Shown here: piece by piece, positions 33,172-43,970 of the stretch
Position numbering within the stretch: the stretch's first letter is position 1
How the letters are laid out: each line of letters opens with the position of its first letter
Assembly (NCBI RefSeq): GCF_036785885.1
Contig: NC_092323.1
Span: 17,988,501 to 18,052,500, forward strand
DNA: 64,000 nucleotides
Reading direction: 5' to 3'
Source of the DNA: Coffea arabica
Lineage: Eukaryota; Streptophyta; Magnoliopsida; Gentianales; Rubiaceae
Notes under the pieces: generated by a model
The model's database searches: none
Told to the model about the DNA's origin: nothing
What the model saw: only the letters and a program-made list of their open reading frames with translations
Program-made: the position numbers and the translations under genes

Positions 33172-35104
33172 TGATAAGAATATATTTTACGTATTTTTAG
33201 TGTATTTTATTAGTTAATTTTGGTTTGATTATTTAGTTTTATAACTAAAATAACTAAGGTTTTGGTAAAAATCTATAGTTTATGTTAAAGTGGCTAACAT
33301 TGCATTTCTATTGATTTTTTATGGTAAAAACTTCATATTTTGTAGGTTTAATGATTCAATCATCAAATGAAGTGCATTGAGAAGATATTTGGATGATTGA
33401 TGATGGCTTAAAATGGTGAAAATAAAATATGAAGTGTAAAAGGAAGAAATGCAATTTGAGGACAAAAAAATCAAGAAAAGTCAGTTTTGACAACTCAGAC
33501 ATATTTTCATATTTTGACTATATCTGGAGCTACACATATTGGATTGAGGTGATCTTTATACCATTTTGAAATTAAGAGATAGATCTAAATTCGGTATGAA
33601 GACATCAGAATCCAATTCAGCTGATTACTCAGTCAAAATACCAAAATTCAATACTGCTATCCAAAGTTGAAAACAGGGGTTTGATCAGGTGTTAGTATTT
33701 CGGTCATATCTCAGTCTACAAAACTCCGATTTGGATTATTTTTAAAGCATTGGAAAGCTAATTCAAAGGGCTAAAACTTTTGTGTTTTACACAAAAGCTA
33801 TTTCGGCCTCCATCATAGAGAAAATTGCAGTGGAAATGAAGCCAAAAACACAGAATTGAAAACGCGAGTTGATAAAACGCGACTGAAAGCCGCGTTTTGT
33901 GTAGGCGCGTTTTGTAGCCGAAATTCTGTAATTTGTTCAGCCATTTCTCTTGTGTTCAGACTACTTTCCAGCTATAAGTTGCAAGGGAATTCGGTGCTCA
34001 TGGTTCAGAAGACAAAAGGGTAGACAATATGGCTTATTTTCAAGTCAAAAACATTTGTTATTGACTATCTTAACAATTTCAGATTTGGGAATCAAGTATG
34101 GAAAATTTGACCAGTGGAAAATGAGTTTTGGAGTAGTTTATATGTAGAGACATTTGGGAGGTCTGAGATTATTGTACGGGAGAAGCTTGAAGTTTGCAGA
34201 AATGTAGTTCTTTCATTTCCTTAGTGTAGGATAGTTTTAACTAGTCAGTTCATCTTTCTTGTTTATTAGTTAGATGAAGAAGAGGTTTGAGGATGAAGAA
34301 GGCAAGGAGATGAACTCATATGACAAGGGTTACATTTCTTTCCAATTCTTTATCTTTTGTACTTGATTCCAAGTTTAGCTAATATACAAGTTCTGGAATT
34401 TATGTTATTTATGTGTCTTTAAAGTTTATGTCTTGGGTTTGGTTGAACTTTCTATGATTGTTAGTGCTTATTATTTGGCAATTTGACTGTTATGATTTCA
34501 GCAAGTTATTTAGCACTTTAGCTCTTTAAATCATGATTAATCGGGTACCATTAATTGTGATTATCTAAGGTGTTATTTCTGCAATGAAAATTGAGAATTA
34601 ACATTAGTTCAATAAGTGCTAAACATGGAGAGTACACTCACGAGAGTAGAGGTGCATCTATGGGGTTTTGGTGATTAATTTCATGTAATTTTATTGAAGA
34701 AATGAACTTATAGCTAATTTCATAACCATGAGAATAGGTATGGATTAGTTATGAGTATAATTGATTCACTACGAAAGTAGGATTCAAATGCATACGGAAA
34801 TTACACCATAACTAGCTTAGATGTAATACTCAATAATCCAAAAATGGTAATTGCATGAGTAGTTAGAGATACCATAACCTAAGGAGCATTCATTTGTTAT
34901 TTTGTATAATTTCAGTAGGTTAAATTTGTTATAATTCATTGATAGTCTAAATAATATAGAAGGTTTAGTAATACCGGTAATTGTTCACTCTTTCTCATGG
35001 GATCGACCCGATATATACCCTAAACTACTAATTGACCTGTATACTTGCAGTAAACGGGTGTAATTCGATTTTTTAACTTGTACGTATATAGCAAATACCC
35101 GTCA
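33172..35104. mobile_element. Solo LTR (1.93 kb) inside the LINE
   Basis: The unit starts TGATAAG and ends CCCGTCA. It is flanked by a perfect 5-bp duplication GAGGT (33167-33171 and 35105-35109), and the LINE reading resumes immediately after. TG...CA ends with a 5-bp TSD and no internal gag-pol indicate a solo LTR left by LTR-LTR recombination. The 3' part holds GGGATCGACCCGATATATACC, a type of word common in large Gypsy LTRs. The orientation and exact lineage are unproven. A foldback AAAACGCG...CGCGTTTT lies at 33875-33915. Confidence 0.85.
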
Positions 35105-35109
35105 GAGGT

Positions 35110-35610
35110 GTCCAGTGCAACATGTGGTCAAGTTGAACTCAGATGGTTGTTCTAGAGGTAACCCGGGTGTGAGTGGAGGTGGGGGGATGCTTCGGTGTTC
35201 GGAAGGAAGGTTTCTTTTGAGATACTCGTGTTTCTTTGGGAAGATGACGAGTTTGCAGGCTGAATTGAAAGCGCTGATTTATGGTGATAGGCTGGCTATT
35301 GCCTGTGGGTATTCTGATTTGCACTTAGAATCTAACTCTTTGGTACTAGTTCAGGTCACCCAAGGGAAAGCACAGTGTCCATGGCGGTTGCGAGGGCACT
35401 TACAGGAACTGCTAAAAGATAGAAGGTTCTTTAGAGAGGTGTCACACTGCTTTCGGGAAGCGAATAAACCGGCTGACTGACTTGCAAACATTGGAGTGGA
35501 TTCAGGAATATCTTCAACGTATGACTCATTTCGTGATTTGCCTCGCTTGGTGAGAGGTGACTTTGCTCTTGATCGGTCGGGAATTCCAAGCTTTCGTAGA
35601 GTTAGAGTGT
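35110..35610 (+). pseudogene. LINE RNase H domain, third catalytic Asp replaced
   Basis: This is the continuation of the LINE after the solo LTR. VVKLNSDGCSRGNPG carries the first Asp and LQAELKALIYG the Glu. LHLESNSLVLVQ has Asn where ESDS is usual, and REANKPAD carries the last Asp. An in-frame TGA follows at 35478-35480, after which the reading frame continues (LANIGVDSG, then the IPSFRRVRV tail). Both the residue change and the stop indicate decay. Confidence 0.82.
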
Positions 35611-36479
35611 AGCAAGTTAAGGTAGAAATAGTGCTCTTTTGTTTTTGCTTTACGTGTATGACCTCCTTATATTTTATCAAATAAAGTCACTATTTATTAA
35701 TAAAACAAAAAAATACTTCTGAATGCAAATCCAGGCTTAACAAGCATAAGGAACTATATCAACAGTACAATAGGCATATTCTTAGCGAGTAAAATTGGTC
35801 TTCTATCACAAGCATAAAAAGAATAGAGTTATTTCCAGAAACTTTTTCAATACCTCAAGCAAGTTTGCAAGTAGTCCTGCTTCTTTTTTTCTTTGTATAG
35901 TGGTTCTAATATAACAAAAGACTAGTCAATTCAATATCAACAAGGAACTGATGCACAAATAGTAGTCAACAAGGAAAATGATAGACCAAGACAAAAGCGA
36001 GCCTAACATAAAACCAAATAATACCATATTAAGGTCGAAGTAGAATGCAGGGTATCAAGGAGACTAATATGAACATAAGGAATCATAAATTGACATGCAG
36101 TGGAAATGATCCCACAATTAATATTTTTTCATATTAATCAATATTAACTTCATCTAATATTGACATTATGAACTTCATATAATAAAATGTTAGCATTATG
36201 TTCCAAAATTAGAGTTAATCATCAGCCTCGTTTTCTTGTTGGGCTTCATCAAAAAAATCATCATCATCACATTTATCGTCAATCGTATTGCCAACCCAAG
36301 ATTATCCTCATCAGAGAAGAATCCATCATCAACTTCAGCAACATGTGTTTTGGATTTTGTAGTTCATGCATCAAGTATAACTCCATCAACACCTCCCCTA
36401 ACGCATGAAACATTACCATCCTCAGAATTATTGTGATTAACATGTTGCCACGCAGAATGCTCATCCTAGATATCTTCAC

Positions 36480-36610
36480 ATATATCAATTTCTGGATCAA
36501 TAATAAAAAGATCTCGAGGGCTCATCTTGACAACTTATTCCATTTGGGTTCCAATGCATCTCGAACATACCAAGCTTGTTGTGCTAGAAAGGCAAGGATG
36601 AAAGGCAACT
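36480..36610 (-). pseudogene. CACTA TNP2-like transposase fragment
   Basis: The minus-strand reading gives ILAFLAQQAWYVRDALEPKW followed by a stop. This resembles the C-terminal ILA(S)QA..V.YV.D..DPKW motif of plant TNP2-type CACTA transposases. Neighbouring minus-strand sequence to about 36190 may be further decayed coding DNA. The assignment rests on one short motif. Confidence 0.5.
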
Positions 36611-36921
36611 ATGCTGCACTATCTAAATTCTAATATACCATCATCAAATATGGGTATATAACCACAAAGTTAGGATTTTTAGCTAAATTTTAGGGTGTCA
36701 CTTTCCAAGAATAGCTCAGTTTTAGTAGAAAAGACATGGCAAAATAAACAAAACAACAAACACGGCAAAAAGTTGATAATACTCAAAGGTATTTAAAAGT
36801 CCATAGAGAGAATGAAATTTGACCTCAAATCAAGTTAAATTCATGTTAAGAATCCAAAAGTCCTACTTTAACAACACATATTCATTCTCCAACTATACAT
36901 ATATATATATACATATAATTA

Positions 36922-37225
36922 TTGCTTCTTTTGAGAAAAGAAGTTAACAATTACAAATGATATAGAAATAATTAAAAGGGAATTAGACTGGTACTGGAGT
37001 AGGGACTCCGGCTGAATAATGAGGTACTTATTTCCCTTTGTTGCCAAGGAGTTTACTTAATCCTATATACCAGAACTTAACTTAAAGATTTTCTTGCTTC
37101 TTTTGAGAAAAGAAGTTAACAATTCTGAATGATACAGAAATAATTGAAAGGGAATTAGACTGGTACTGGAGCAGGGACTCCGGCTGTGCAATGAGATACT
37201 TATTTCCCTCTATTGCCAATGAGTT
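36922..37225 (+). repeat. Imperfect direct repeat, period 172 bp, within the CACTA relic
   Basis: TTGCTTCTTTTGAGAAAAGA starts at 36922 and again at 37094. About 130 bp following each are nearly identical (TTAGACTGGTACTGGAG and GGGACTCCGGCTG in both). A shorter third echo of the CGGCTGTGCAATGAG part follows at about 37235. Confidence 0.85.
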
Positions 37226-38109
37226 TATCTGCAATGAGGGACTTCGGCTGTGCAATGAGGGATATCTTTGCTATCCTTTTGCTTATCTGGGGTCTAGTAA
37301 TTGTTTCAGTTTGGTATTTCTATTGCAAAGATAAAACAAAGAAACAAACCTAAGAATCGAATAAGAAACAAACGCAAAATTGAGATAAAACTATCGCTAG
37401 GTATAAGTCTCACAATTTTCCTTTGAGAATCTACTTAAGCTATTTCTACTGCAAAGAATAAAGATGAAGGAGGTGGAATTAGGTTTCAAAGAGAGCGAGA
37501 AAGATTAATTGATCAACATTTAGGATCAAAGAGATTAGCAAATATTGTATTCCGACACAACAGAGATTTTGATATAGAAATTGAAAAAAAAAAGGTCGGA
37601 GTACAGGTTTCGACTGAGGATAGCATCTTTGTTGCAATGTAAACTGAACCGAATAACTTTGTCACTGCTTCTACTTCAGCTAGTGAATTATAATTCCTTT
37701 TTGTTGGCAAATACTTCTTGAAACCTTAGAGATCGGAAGTTTAGATTGGGAAATTAGGCACTTTGAAGACATTAGAGATTCAATAGTAAATGAAAATTCA
37801 GAATCAAAGCAGGATCGAAATTGTTAAAAGAGGAATTTGAAGCTAGGTTTTCAGATTTGAGAGAGAAGATGGAAATTTCTTGAAAGTTTGGAGAAAGTCC
37901 TGACTGAGAGATAGAGAGACAAAATGAGAATATCAGCTAATTTGTCTCAGCCTCTCAGGGGACCAACTTTGCGTCAATTTGTAGTCAAGGGACGATGTCA
38001 TTTTAGTACGGCTTACTTTACAGCAAAATTATCATTGCATTAGTTATTTGCGACAAATTGCCCCTGTGCCGCACTAAAAGTGCCGTAAAAATCCCAATTT
38101 GTTGTAGTG

Positions 38110-38996
38110 AAATTCTCTTTTGTGGTTTCTAAACTTAGTTAGGTGTATCAATGGTAGGGTTTTAGGATAGATCCAAACCCAAATTCACTAATTTTATTAA
38201 TACTCAAACCTAGACCTTAGGTTTGTGAGGGGAAAAATTTTTGACATGAGCATTCACAGGTTTGGATATATAATTACTGTATGTGGGTTTATGGAAAGAG
38301 AGAGCTTAATGATCTATAAGAAAGATTAGGAATCGAGTCTTGGAAATGTACTAATAAATAATCTCAAAATCTTTAGCCTGGCTCTAGTCTGGTAGCTCAT
38401 CTTTAGGTAAAATGTTGAAGTTAGATCTTTCCAATTCTCGTTGGATAAGATCAGACGGAGTAGCCATTATAAAAACTATCCATAAGCCTATGACAATGGG
38501 ACCAATGAAAGCTAGGGGTTTGAACGAGAGGTCTGCTCAGCTTGATGCATTGATAGCCCAAGAATTTGCCCTTATGTCTTCTTTCGGCATTAACTTGAAT
38601 CAAGATGCATACCATATAAATTAAAAAGTAAACTAAAAACAATAAGACATGTGGGAAAGATAATGAAAAAAATAATCCAATTACCATTTTCAAATAAAAA
38701 AATCAACGTTCAAGAATGTTGCACCCATAAACTAAAAGCATAAAATGTTATCAAATAATTCTATTTGTTTGAAAACTTTTACCAATGTTTAAATTTGCAT
38801 GAATCCAAACCGCCACTTTTACTCATGTGTCTGGATAGGATTTGGAGAATATGACGAGAGCTTTATGAAAATTTTCATTTAATAAATGAAGCTTGACATG
38901 CAAAGCTGATTTGCACGGTCTTGTTGTAGTCCATGTTGGTTATGCTTCAATAAAGGTAAACATGTAAATGATTGCCACGGCCATATCCCCGAGTGT
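38110..38996. other. Intergenic; possible retroelement remnant, start of D block
   Basis: No gene is seen. The frame at 38412-38624 contains MTMGPMKARGLNERS, faintly like the PMTRARAK word near Gypsy polyprotein ends, too short to call. From about 38875 the DNA is paralogous to 16370 and on. Confidence 0.45.
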
Positions 38997-39005
38997 AAGG
39001 TAAAT

Positions 39006-39274
39006 GGACTCGGGGCAGGGACGGTTGCAGGTGCAACCGTCCCTGCCAATTTTAGCTCATTTCAACTGCGCGTAACATTGGTTCAACTGCGCGTAACTTT
39101 TTTTTCACAGGATGTATTTTCACAACAGATAGTGGTGGGCCCCACACTTGGCGCGGATTTCGAGTTACATGGTGTTATTTCAGCCGCACAAAATTTTGAG
39201 GGCCAATTTTCAGCCGCACAAATTTTTAACCGTGCAGGGACGGTCATACTGATGACCGTCCCTGCCCCAAATCC
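39006..39274. mobile_element. Hairpin-ended MITE, 9-bp TSD, absent from paralog
   Basis: Perfect 9-bp duplication AAGGTAAAT (38997-39005 and 39275-39283). The termini are GGACTCGGGGCAGGGACGGT at the left and GGATTTGGGGCAGGGACGGT read from the right. Each end is itself a foldback: GGCAGGGACGGTTGCA/TGCAACCGTCCCTGCC at the left and GCAGGGACGGTCAT/ATGACCGTCCCTGC at the right. The paralogous C block near 16460 lacks it. TSD length suggests Mutator-type mobilisation. Confidence 0.88.
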
Positions 39275-40072
39275 AAGGTAAATATAGTTCTTACAAATAC
39301 TACAGAAGGAGGTTTTATGGTCATCACATATCAAGAAAACATTCAAAAAACCTAGAGCTAGAATATTGAATGCAATAGAATCTGTAGTTGTAATGTCTTA
39401 GTTTCTGCAAAGGCTAAGACAAATTCACTTAAGTGACTCAGTACACAGGTTACTCTTTAGTCAAATTTGACAAGTTCATCCGATCGAAGGAGCCATTTGT
39501 ACAACAGTAGTAATAGTTCACGTGATTGTAATATCTTAAAATATATTATTTTTCAGATACTAAAAATTTTTTATGAAATTTTAATCATCAACATCATAAT
39601 ATAGTATTTTTAAGTTATTTTTTTTTTAAGCTAGTTACTTTTAAAATTTTTATTAAATGAAAAGAGACAGAAAACATTCCAATGTAGTTGACATATCCCT
39701 TAGGATTGAATTTGAAATCATGAACGAAACACTTTTTGATTTATAGCTTGAACTCTAACATATCAAATATCGATAATATCATGTTTTACCAAAATTATTG
39801 TATATTCATGACCCTATTGCATATAAACCACAATCATCACAATTTTTTATAAGCGAAGAATATAATTAAGTTAGCAAAATAAACATACATGTAATTTGAA
39901 TTCTTTGTATTATGTTAATTCTATTTTTGTCAATAATGGAGTATAAATGATCTACCACATAAAGTTTTTTTGACTTGTACATTCTAATAATTGAAATTTT
40001 ATAGATAGAGATAGTTGGAGTTTTTCTATTTTCCTTTTCTTTTATTCATGTTTTCAGCACAATCCAATGGGA

Positions 40073-40215
40073 AGCAAAAGCAACAAGTCTACTTTTTTCA
40101 TATGAGGACAATATTTTTTGTTTTGATATTAGTTTTTTTTATGAGCAAAAGCAACAAGTCTACTTTTTTCATATGAGGACAATATTTTTTGTTTTGATAT
40201 TAGTTTTTTTTTATG
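40073..40215 (+). repeat. 71-bp tandem duplication, essentially identical copies
   Basis: AGCAAAAGCAACAAGTCTAC starts at 40073 and again at 40144. The two 71-bp units differ only by one extra T in a T-run. Such identity indicates a very recent event or an assembly artefact. Confidence 0.92.
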
Positions 40216-41395
40216 ATCATGAAATTGGAACGAGAATTGTGGCTAATTAATAATTTTAACATTAATTTTTTGTATATTGCAGTGTTTTAGTTTTTAATTG
40301 CCAACTTTTAATCCATAACTGCTATCATTATTATCAATTATTAAAATGCATTAAATATGTCTAATTACAATTGTCACCATAAATGAAATTTACTTAATTT
40401 TAAAACTTTTCATTTCATAATCGCTTCCATTATTCACTAATATTGCAATGCAATAAATATATGTAATCATTAGAAAAATAAGGGTATTTTGGATATCGCC
40501 AAAGACAATTTGGATATCATTTTCATTTATCATTCTTCATTTTATATTTACTCTTATTATAATCCTTATTTAATCATTGGAGATGGTTTCTGACTTGATG
40601 GATGGATTTGGTTTGCTCAAACCAATACAAATGAAGCATTACTATATTATTGTCAATAACAATATTTGTCTTCCCCTGGATATCAGTGATTTGGATGTTG
40701 TCTTTGGTATTATTTGAATTGTATTCTAGCTTTTTAATTCATTTGCTATTTACTTTATGTCATTTTATAAATAGTTTTCAATTTTATTTCAGTTTTTCTT
40801 GTTTTAATCAGTTGCTATTAATGATAATAGTAGTTTGTATGGTGCTATTTTAGGTTTCTTTTTCCTAGTTTAATACTGCTAGTTCAGTTACAAAGGTGTC
40901 ATCATTTTTTGTATATTGAAATTTCATTGGGTGCAACATGAAAAATTCTTCATATTTGTAAAAGTGCGTAATTGTAAAATTTACTTGTGATATTTGTGTG
41001 AAGATATACAAATGAATAAGGGTTTTCTTGTCATTGTATGTTTCTCCATTTCTAGACAGTATCTATTTTTTGAAATTGATTTTTTTTAATAATCTCAACT
41101 AATGACTAATGAGAAATTTTTCAGGCTTCAATTAAGAAATTTTGATACATATAATAATAGGAGATGGAGTCCAAGGGTAGGTAAATAGTTTTTAATGAGG
41201 AATTTTTAATTATAATTACCAATGCCATTAAAATGTAATCAATTGGAGTGTTTTATTTCTTTTAATTAATGCCACATTAAAATGCAATAATTCTAATTAA
41301 AAGACATGAGGGTAATTTAGGAATAACAAAAACTAAGATAAAAAGGGTGCTTACACTTGCACTACCCAATACCAACATTCATACTTTTTATATAG

Positions 41396-41396
<1 letters not shown>

Positions 41397-41436
<40 letters not shown>
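41397..41436 (+). repeat. (TAA)n/(TGATAA)n microsatellite
   Basis: A run of about seven TAA units passes into about four GATAAT units. It is a simple repeat only. Confidence 0.9.
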
Positions 41437-41438
<2 letters not shown>

Positions 41439-41728
41439 TTTTTTTATCATTTTCTTGTGGAGCTAGTTTCTTGTATTGTATTATATACTTTATTAAAACT
41501 CTTTAGTGTATCTCTCCTTTTATTTATTTAAGTAACAATTTAGGCTTCAAATCCTTTTAATTTGCAATTAGAAAAACAAGACAACATGTTATACGTACTT
41601 TGACAAAACTGTATAGCACCTCATATTTGAGACTTTTCCCTCATCTCATCTTGAATTTTCTCTCCTTTTATTTATTTAAGTAACATCTTGAACTAAAATT
41701 CCTTTCCTTCAATATAAAAAGAAAAGAG

Positions 41729-41816
41729 AGAAGACAATTAAAAAGTAAAAGAAAGATGATCACGTTCTTCTTAGAAGACAATTAAAAAGTAAAAGGAACA
41801 TGATCACATTTTTCTT
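41729..41816 (+). repeat. 44-bp tandem duplication
   Basis: AGAAGACAATTAAAAAGTAA starts at 41729 and at 41773. The two 44-bp units differ at a handful of sites. Confidence 0.85.
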
Positions 41817-43639
41817 ATGGTATCCTTTTCTTTTTTTCCCTTTTTCTTCCTATTTTCAATAATTAATGCTAAAAAAAATGAACTTAAAGAAGGAAAACAA
41901 AAAACACAAAACAAAGGTTCACGGCAGTTTACAATCGCTAGTCTTGTCGATAAAATGGAGTAATAGGAAAAAAAGGAATTGAAAATCGGCCAAAGAATCC
42001 TTTACATTTTATTTTTACTTCAGCTGTTTGTGGCGTCTCTTGGTGCCTAACGCTATAAAACCTTTTTCACCTTCTCTGCTCATCTAATTGCTATTGTCTC
42101 ATACCTAATTAATGATGATAAACATGCCTTATAATATGCTTAGAAGGAAGGCTTTCACATCGCCCTTTCATAATTAATCAACAGGAATTAAGTAGATTGG
42201 ATTTTTAATTCTTTAATGCCTCATCCGCTAGTTTTTTTATTTCTTTTTTAATTTTTTTTAAGAGAGAAAAAAAAAAGAAAGGACTTCAAAGTTGAAGCAA
42301 TTGAGACCTTACAGTCACCTTATTAATATCCGTACCAGCTGAATTGGATTTTTTCTATTTTTTTTTCGGAGCTAATTTCCATCTCTAAAAAATGAGGTAA
42401 GAATAATTTAGACTGTTTCACCTATTTAGACTATTGGTAAAATAAGATCAACAAATCTCTCAGTTATTCCAAAAACTACATACTAGATTAGTTAATTAGA
42501 CTTTTTTCAACAATCCATGACAAGAAAGCACTGGACTTGTGGACTTGCTATACACCGGTAAGATCATACTTTTTCTGTGCTTTCTATAATATTAGTCTAT
42601 TTTTCAGGTTTTCAAGCCTTATCTTGGCATGAAATATATTATTCAAACTTAATAAAATGTCATTAGACTCTTTCATTTGTGTATGAAATTTGTGATAAAG
42701 TTCATTTTAAACGTTTGAAAATTGAAAATCAATGGAACCACAATCATGTTTTAGAACGGTTCACAAACCAATTTACAACATTTTCATATTTTTTAGGGCT
42801 TGGGACAAAGTGCACCATTGCAGTGCTTTTCGGTTTCAGTTTCAAATTGATCATTCAACTACGACACGTGTTTGGTCAACTGGTCAGGGAAAGGTTCTTA
42901 GAATTCTTCCTACTGTTAGGTTTAAGATTTGAATTTTGGACTTGAGACTTGTCAGTTAAGGATGAGAATGGTGCAAGGAAGGGAGAGAGGACTACATACA
43001 TATTTAGGTAGCCACAATAAGTGACAAAACCCTTTTCATCTATTTCCCTCATCTAAATTATTTATGTGTAAAACTTGGAGCATTGAGTGTATCTTTCTCT
43101 TGTTGTCTTTGTAAATTTTTTCGGACATTGGCAAATCAATATAAATAAGTGGGAAAAGTAAGCTTTTACAGGCGGCTCCCCTTCTATACATTTTTTTAGG
43201 CACACCAGCCAAAATTCTCTGTCATAATAGAAACAATGTTTTCAAACCCGGACCGGCCGGGTCGACCGGTTCGACCGCGACCCGGCCATGTGTCCGGTCC
43301 GGTCTATAGCTTATGTTGACTTTTATAAGAAACCGGTCAAAACCGTAAAAAACCGTTCAAAACTTCAAAACCGGGTCGGACCGTGAACCGCGGTTTTTCA
43401 ATTTTTGAGTCAAAATTGACAAAAACTTCAATTTTGACCGATCCCTAATCTTCATTCTTCATTTCTTCACTTCGGCAACTTCGCTAGTTCGCTCCGCGGC
43501 TCCAGTCTTCCTCTTCGCAGTTCGCACTTCGCACTTCACTTTGCCGCTTCGGTCTTCCTGGTTCCTCTCTCTACAATTGCCGAAATTTCCTTTTCCCCTT
43601 AATGGCTTAACTCTAATCCCTTCTCCAAAGTCCAAAGTG

Positions 43640-43970
43640 TGGTGTGGATCAGTTTTGGGGAAACGGCGTAGATGACCACTAGTTGGCGGTGCTCGTTGTC
43701 GACTGTGGGCTGAAGGTGCGGCTGAGCAGGGTGATTGAGGTGGTGCGGCTGAGCAGGGTGATTGAGGTGGTGCGGCTGGTGCAACTCCAATCTTGATTTT
43801 GTGGTGCAGCTGGTGCAACTCGAATCTTGATTTTGTGGTGCAGCTGGTGCAACTGGTGGTTTCTTGATTTTGTGGGAGTCTTTGCTTACTTTAAGTGGAG
43901 CTGGACTTGGGCCCTGTAGTTCTCTCCTCGGAGACGGCCTGCCGCCGGTGGAAAAATCCTGTGGATCCAT
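43640..43970 (-). pseudogene. Captured fragment of an MKS1/VQ21-like VQ-motif gene
   Basis: From the minus-strand ATG at 43970 the frame reads MDPQDFSTGGRPSPRRELQG, then PSPAPLKVSKDSHKIKKPP, a Gln/His/Pro-rich linker, and QLVVIYAVSPKLIHTT. This order (RRELQGPxPxPLxVxKDSHKIxKPP, then VVIYAVSPKxIHTT) is that of plant MAP-kinase-substrate VQ proteins. The match ends right after HTT, so the FxxxVQxLTG core that binds WRKY factors is missing. The leader before the ATG is CT-rich like a real 5' UTR. The linker contains tandem repeats (27 bp twice, about 34 bp twice or more). It lies within the hAT element and is likely a captured host fragment. The open frame extends upstream to 44276 without a stop. 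Confidence 0.75.
43700..43855 (-). repeat. Tandem repeats coding the VQ fragment linker
   Basis: A 27-bp unit (GTGCGGCTGAGCAGGGTGAT...) occurs twice in a row, then a roughly 34-bp unit (GTGGTGCAGCTGGTGCAACT...) about three times. Both are multiples or near-multiples of three and leave the minus-strand frame open. Confidence 0.8.

Larger units (their letters stand above)
30995..35712 (+). mobile_element. 5'-truncated L1-type LINE, 14-bp TSD
   Basis: A perfect 14-bp duplication ATACTTCTGAATGC flanks it (30981-30994 and 35713-35726). The 3' end is A-rich (TAATAAAACAAAAAA). Inside are reverse transcriptase, a zinc-knuckle-type region and RNase H, in LINE order. Removing the nested solo LTR leaves about 2.78 kb, so the endonuclease ORF and the 5' half are missing, as is usual for target-primed insertions. 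Confidence 0.92.
29496..38109 (-). mobile_element. CACTA (En/Spm-type) element relic hosting nested insertions
   Basis: The right end read inward is CACTACAACAAATTGGGATT. The left end is a degenerate partner, AATTACAAGAAAACAGGC, close to the usual CACTACAAGAAAA terminus. Both subterminal regions (29525-29790 and 38035-38100) hold many short GTGCCGC/GCGGCAC words in alternating orientation, typical of CACTA elements. A TNP2-like fragment on the minus strand near 36.5 kb and a CT-rich leader-like stretch (about 37.85-37.95 kb, minus) suggest transcription leftward. No 3-bp TSD is preserved. Without the nested LINE, about 3.9 kb remain, so it is internally deleted. Confidence 0.7.
39284..43233. 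other. AT-rich stretch with several tandem duplications, no gene
   Basis: Similarity to the C block stops at about 39545. Beyond, I see no supported gene. Besides the separately listed repeats, TCTCTCCTTTTATTTATTTA occurs twice (about 41511 and 41655). The short frames near 42.7 kb do not look like any family I know. Confidence 0.55.

Noticed and set aside
38412-38624. Frame with MTMGPMKARGLNERS resembling the end of a Gypsy polyprotein
   Set aside because: Only a handful of residues are similar and there is no LTR or integrase nearby.
43261-43440. CCGG-rich sequence as a CpG island or promoter
   Set aside because: The words are those of hAT termini (compare 25405-26174), so a transposon end explains them better.
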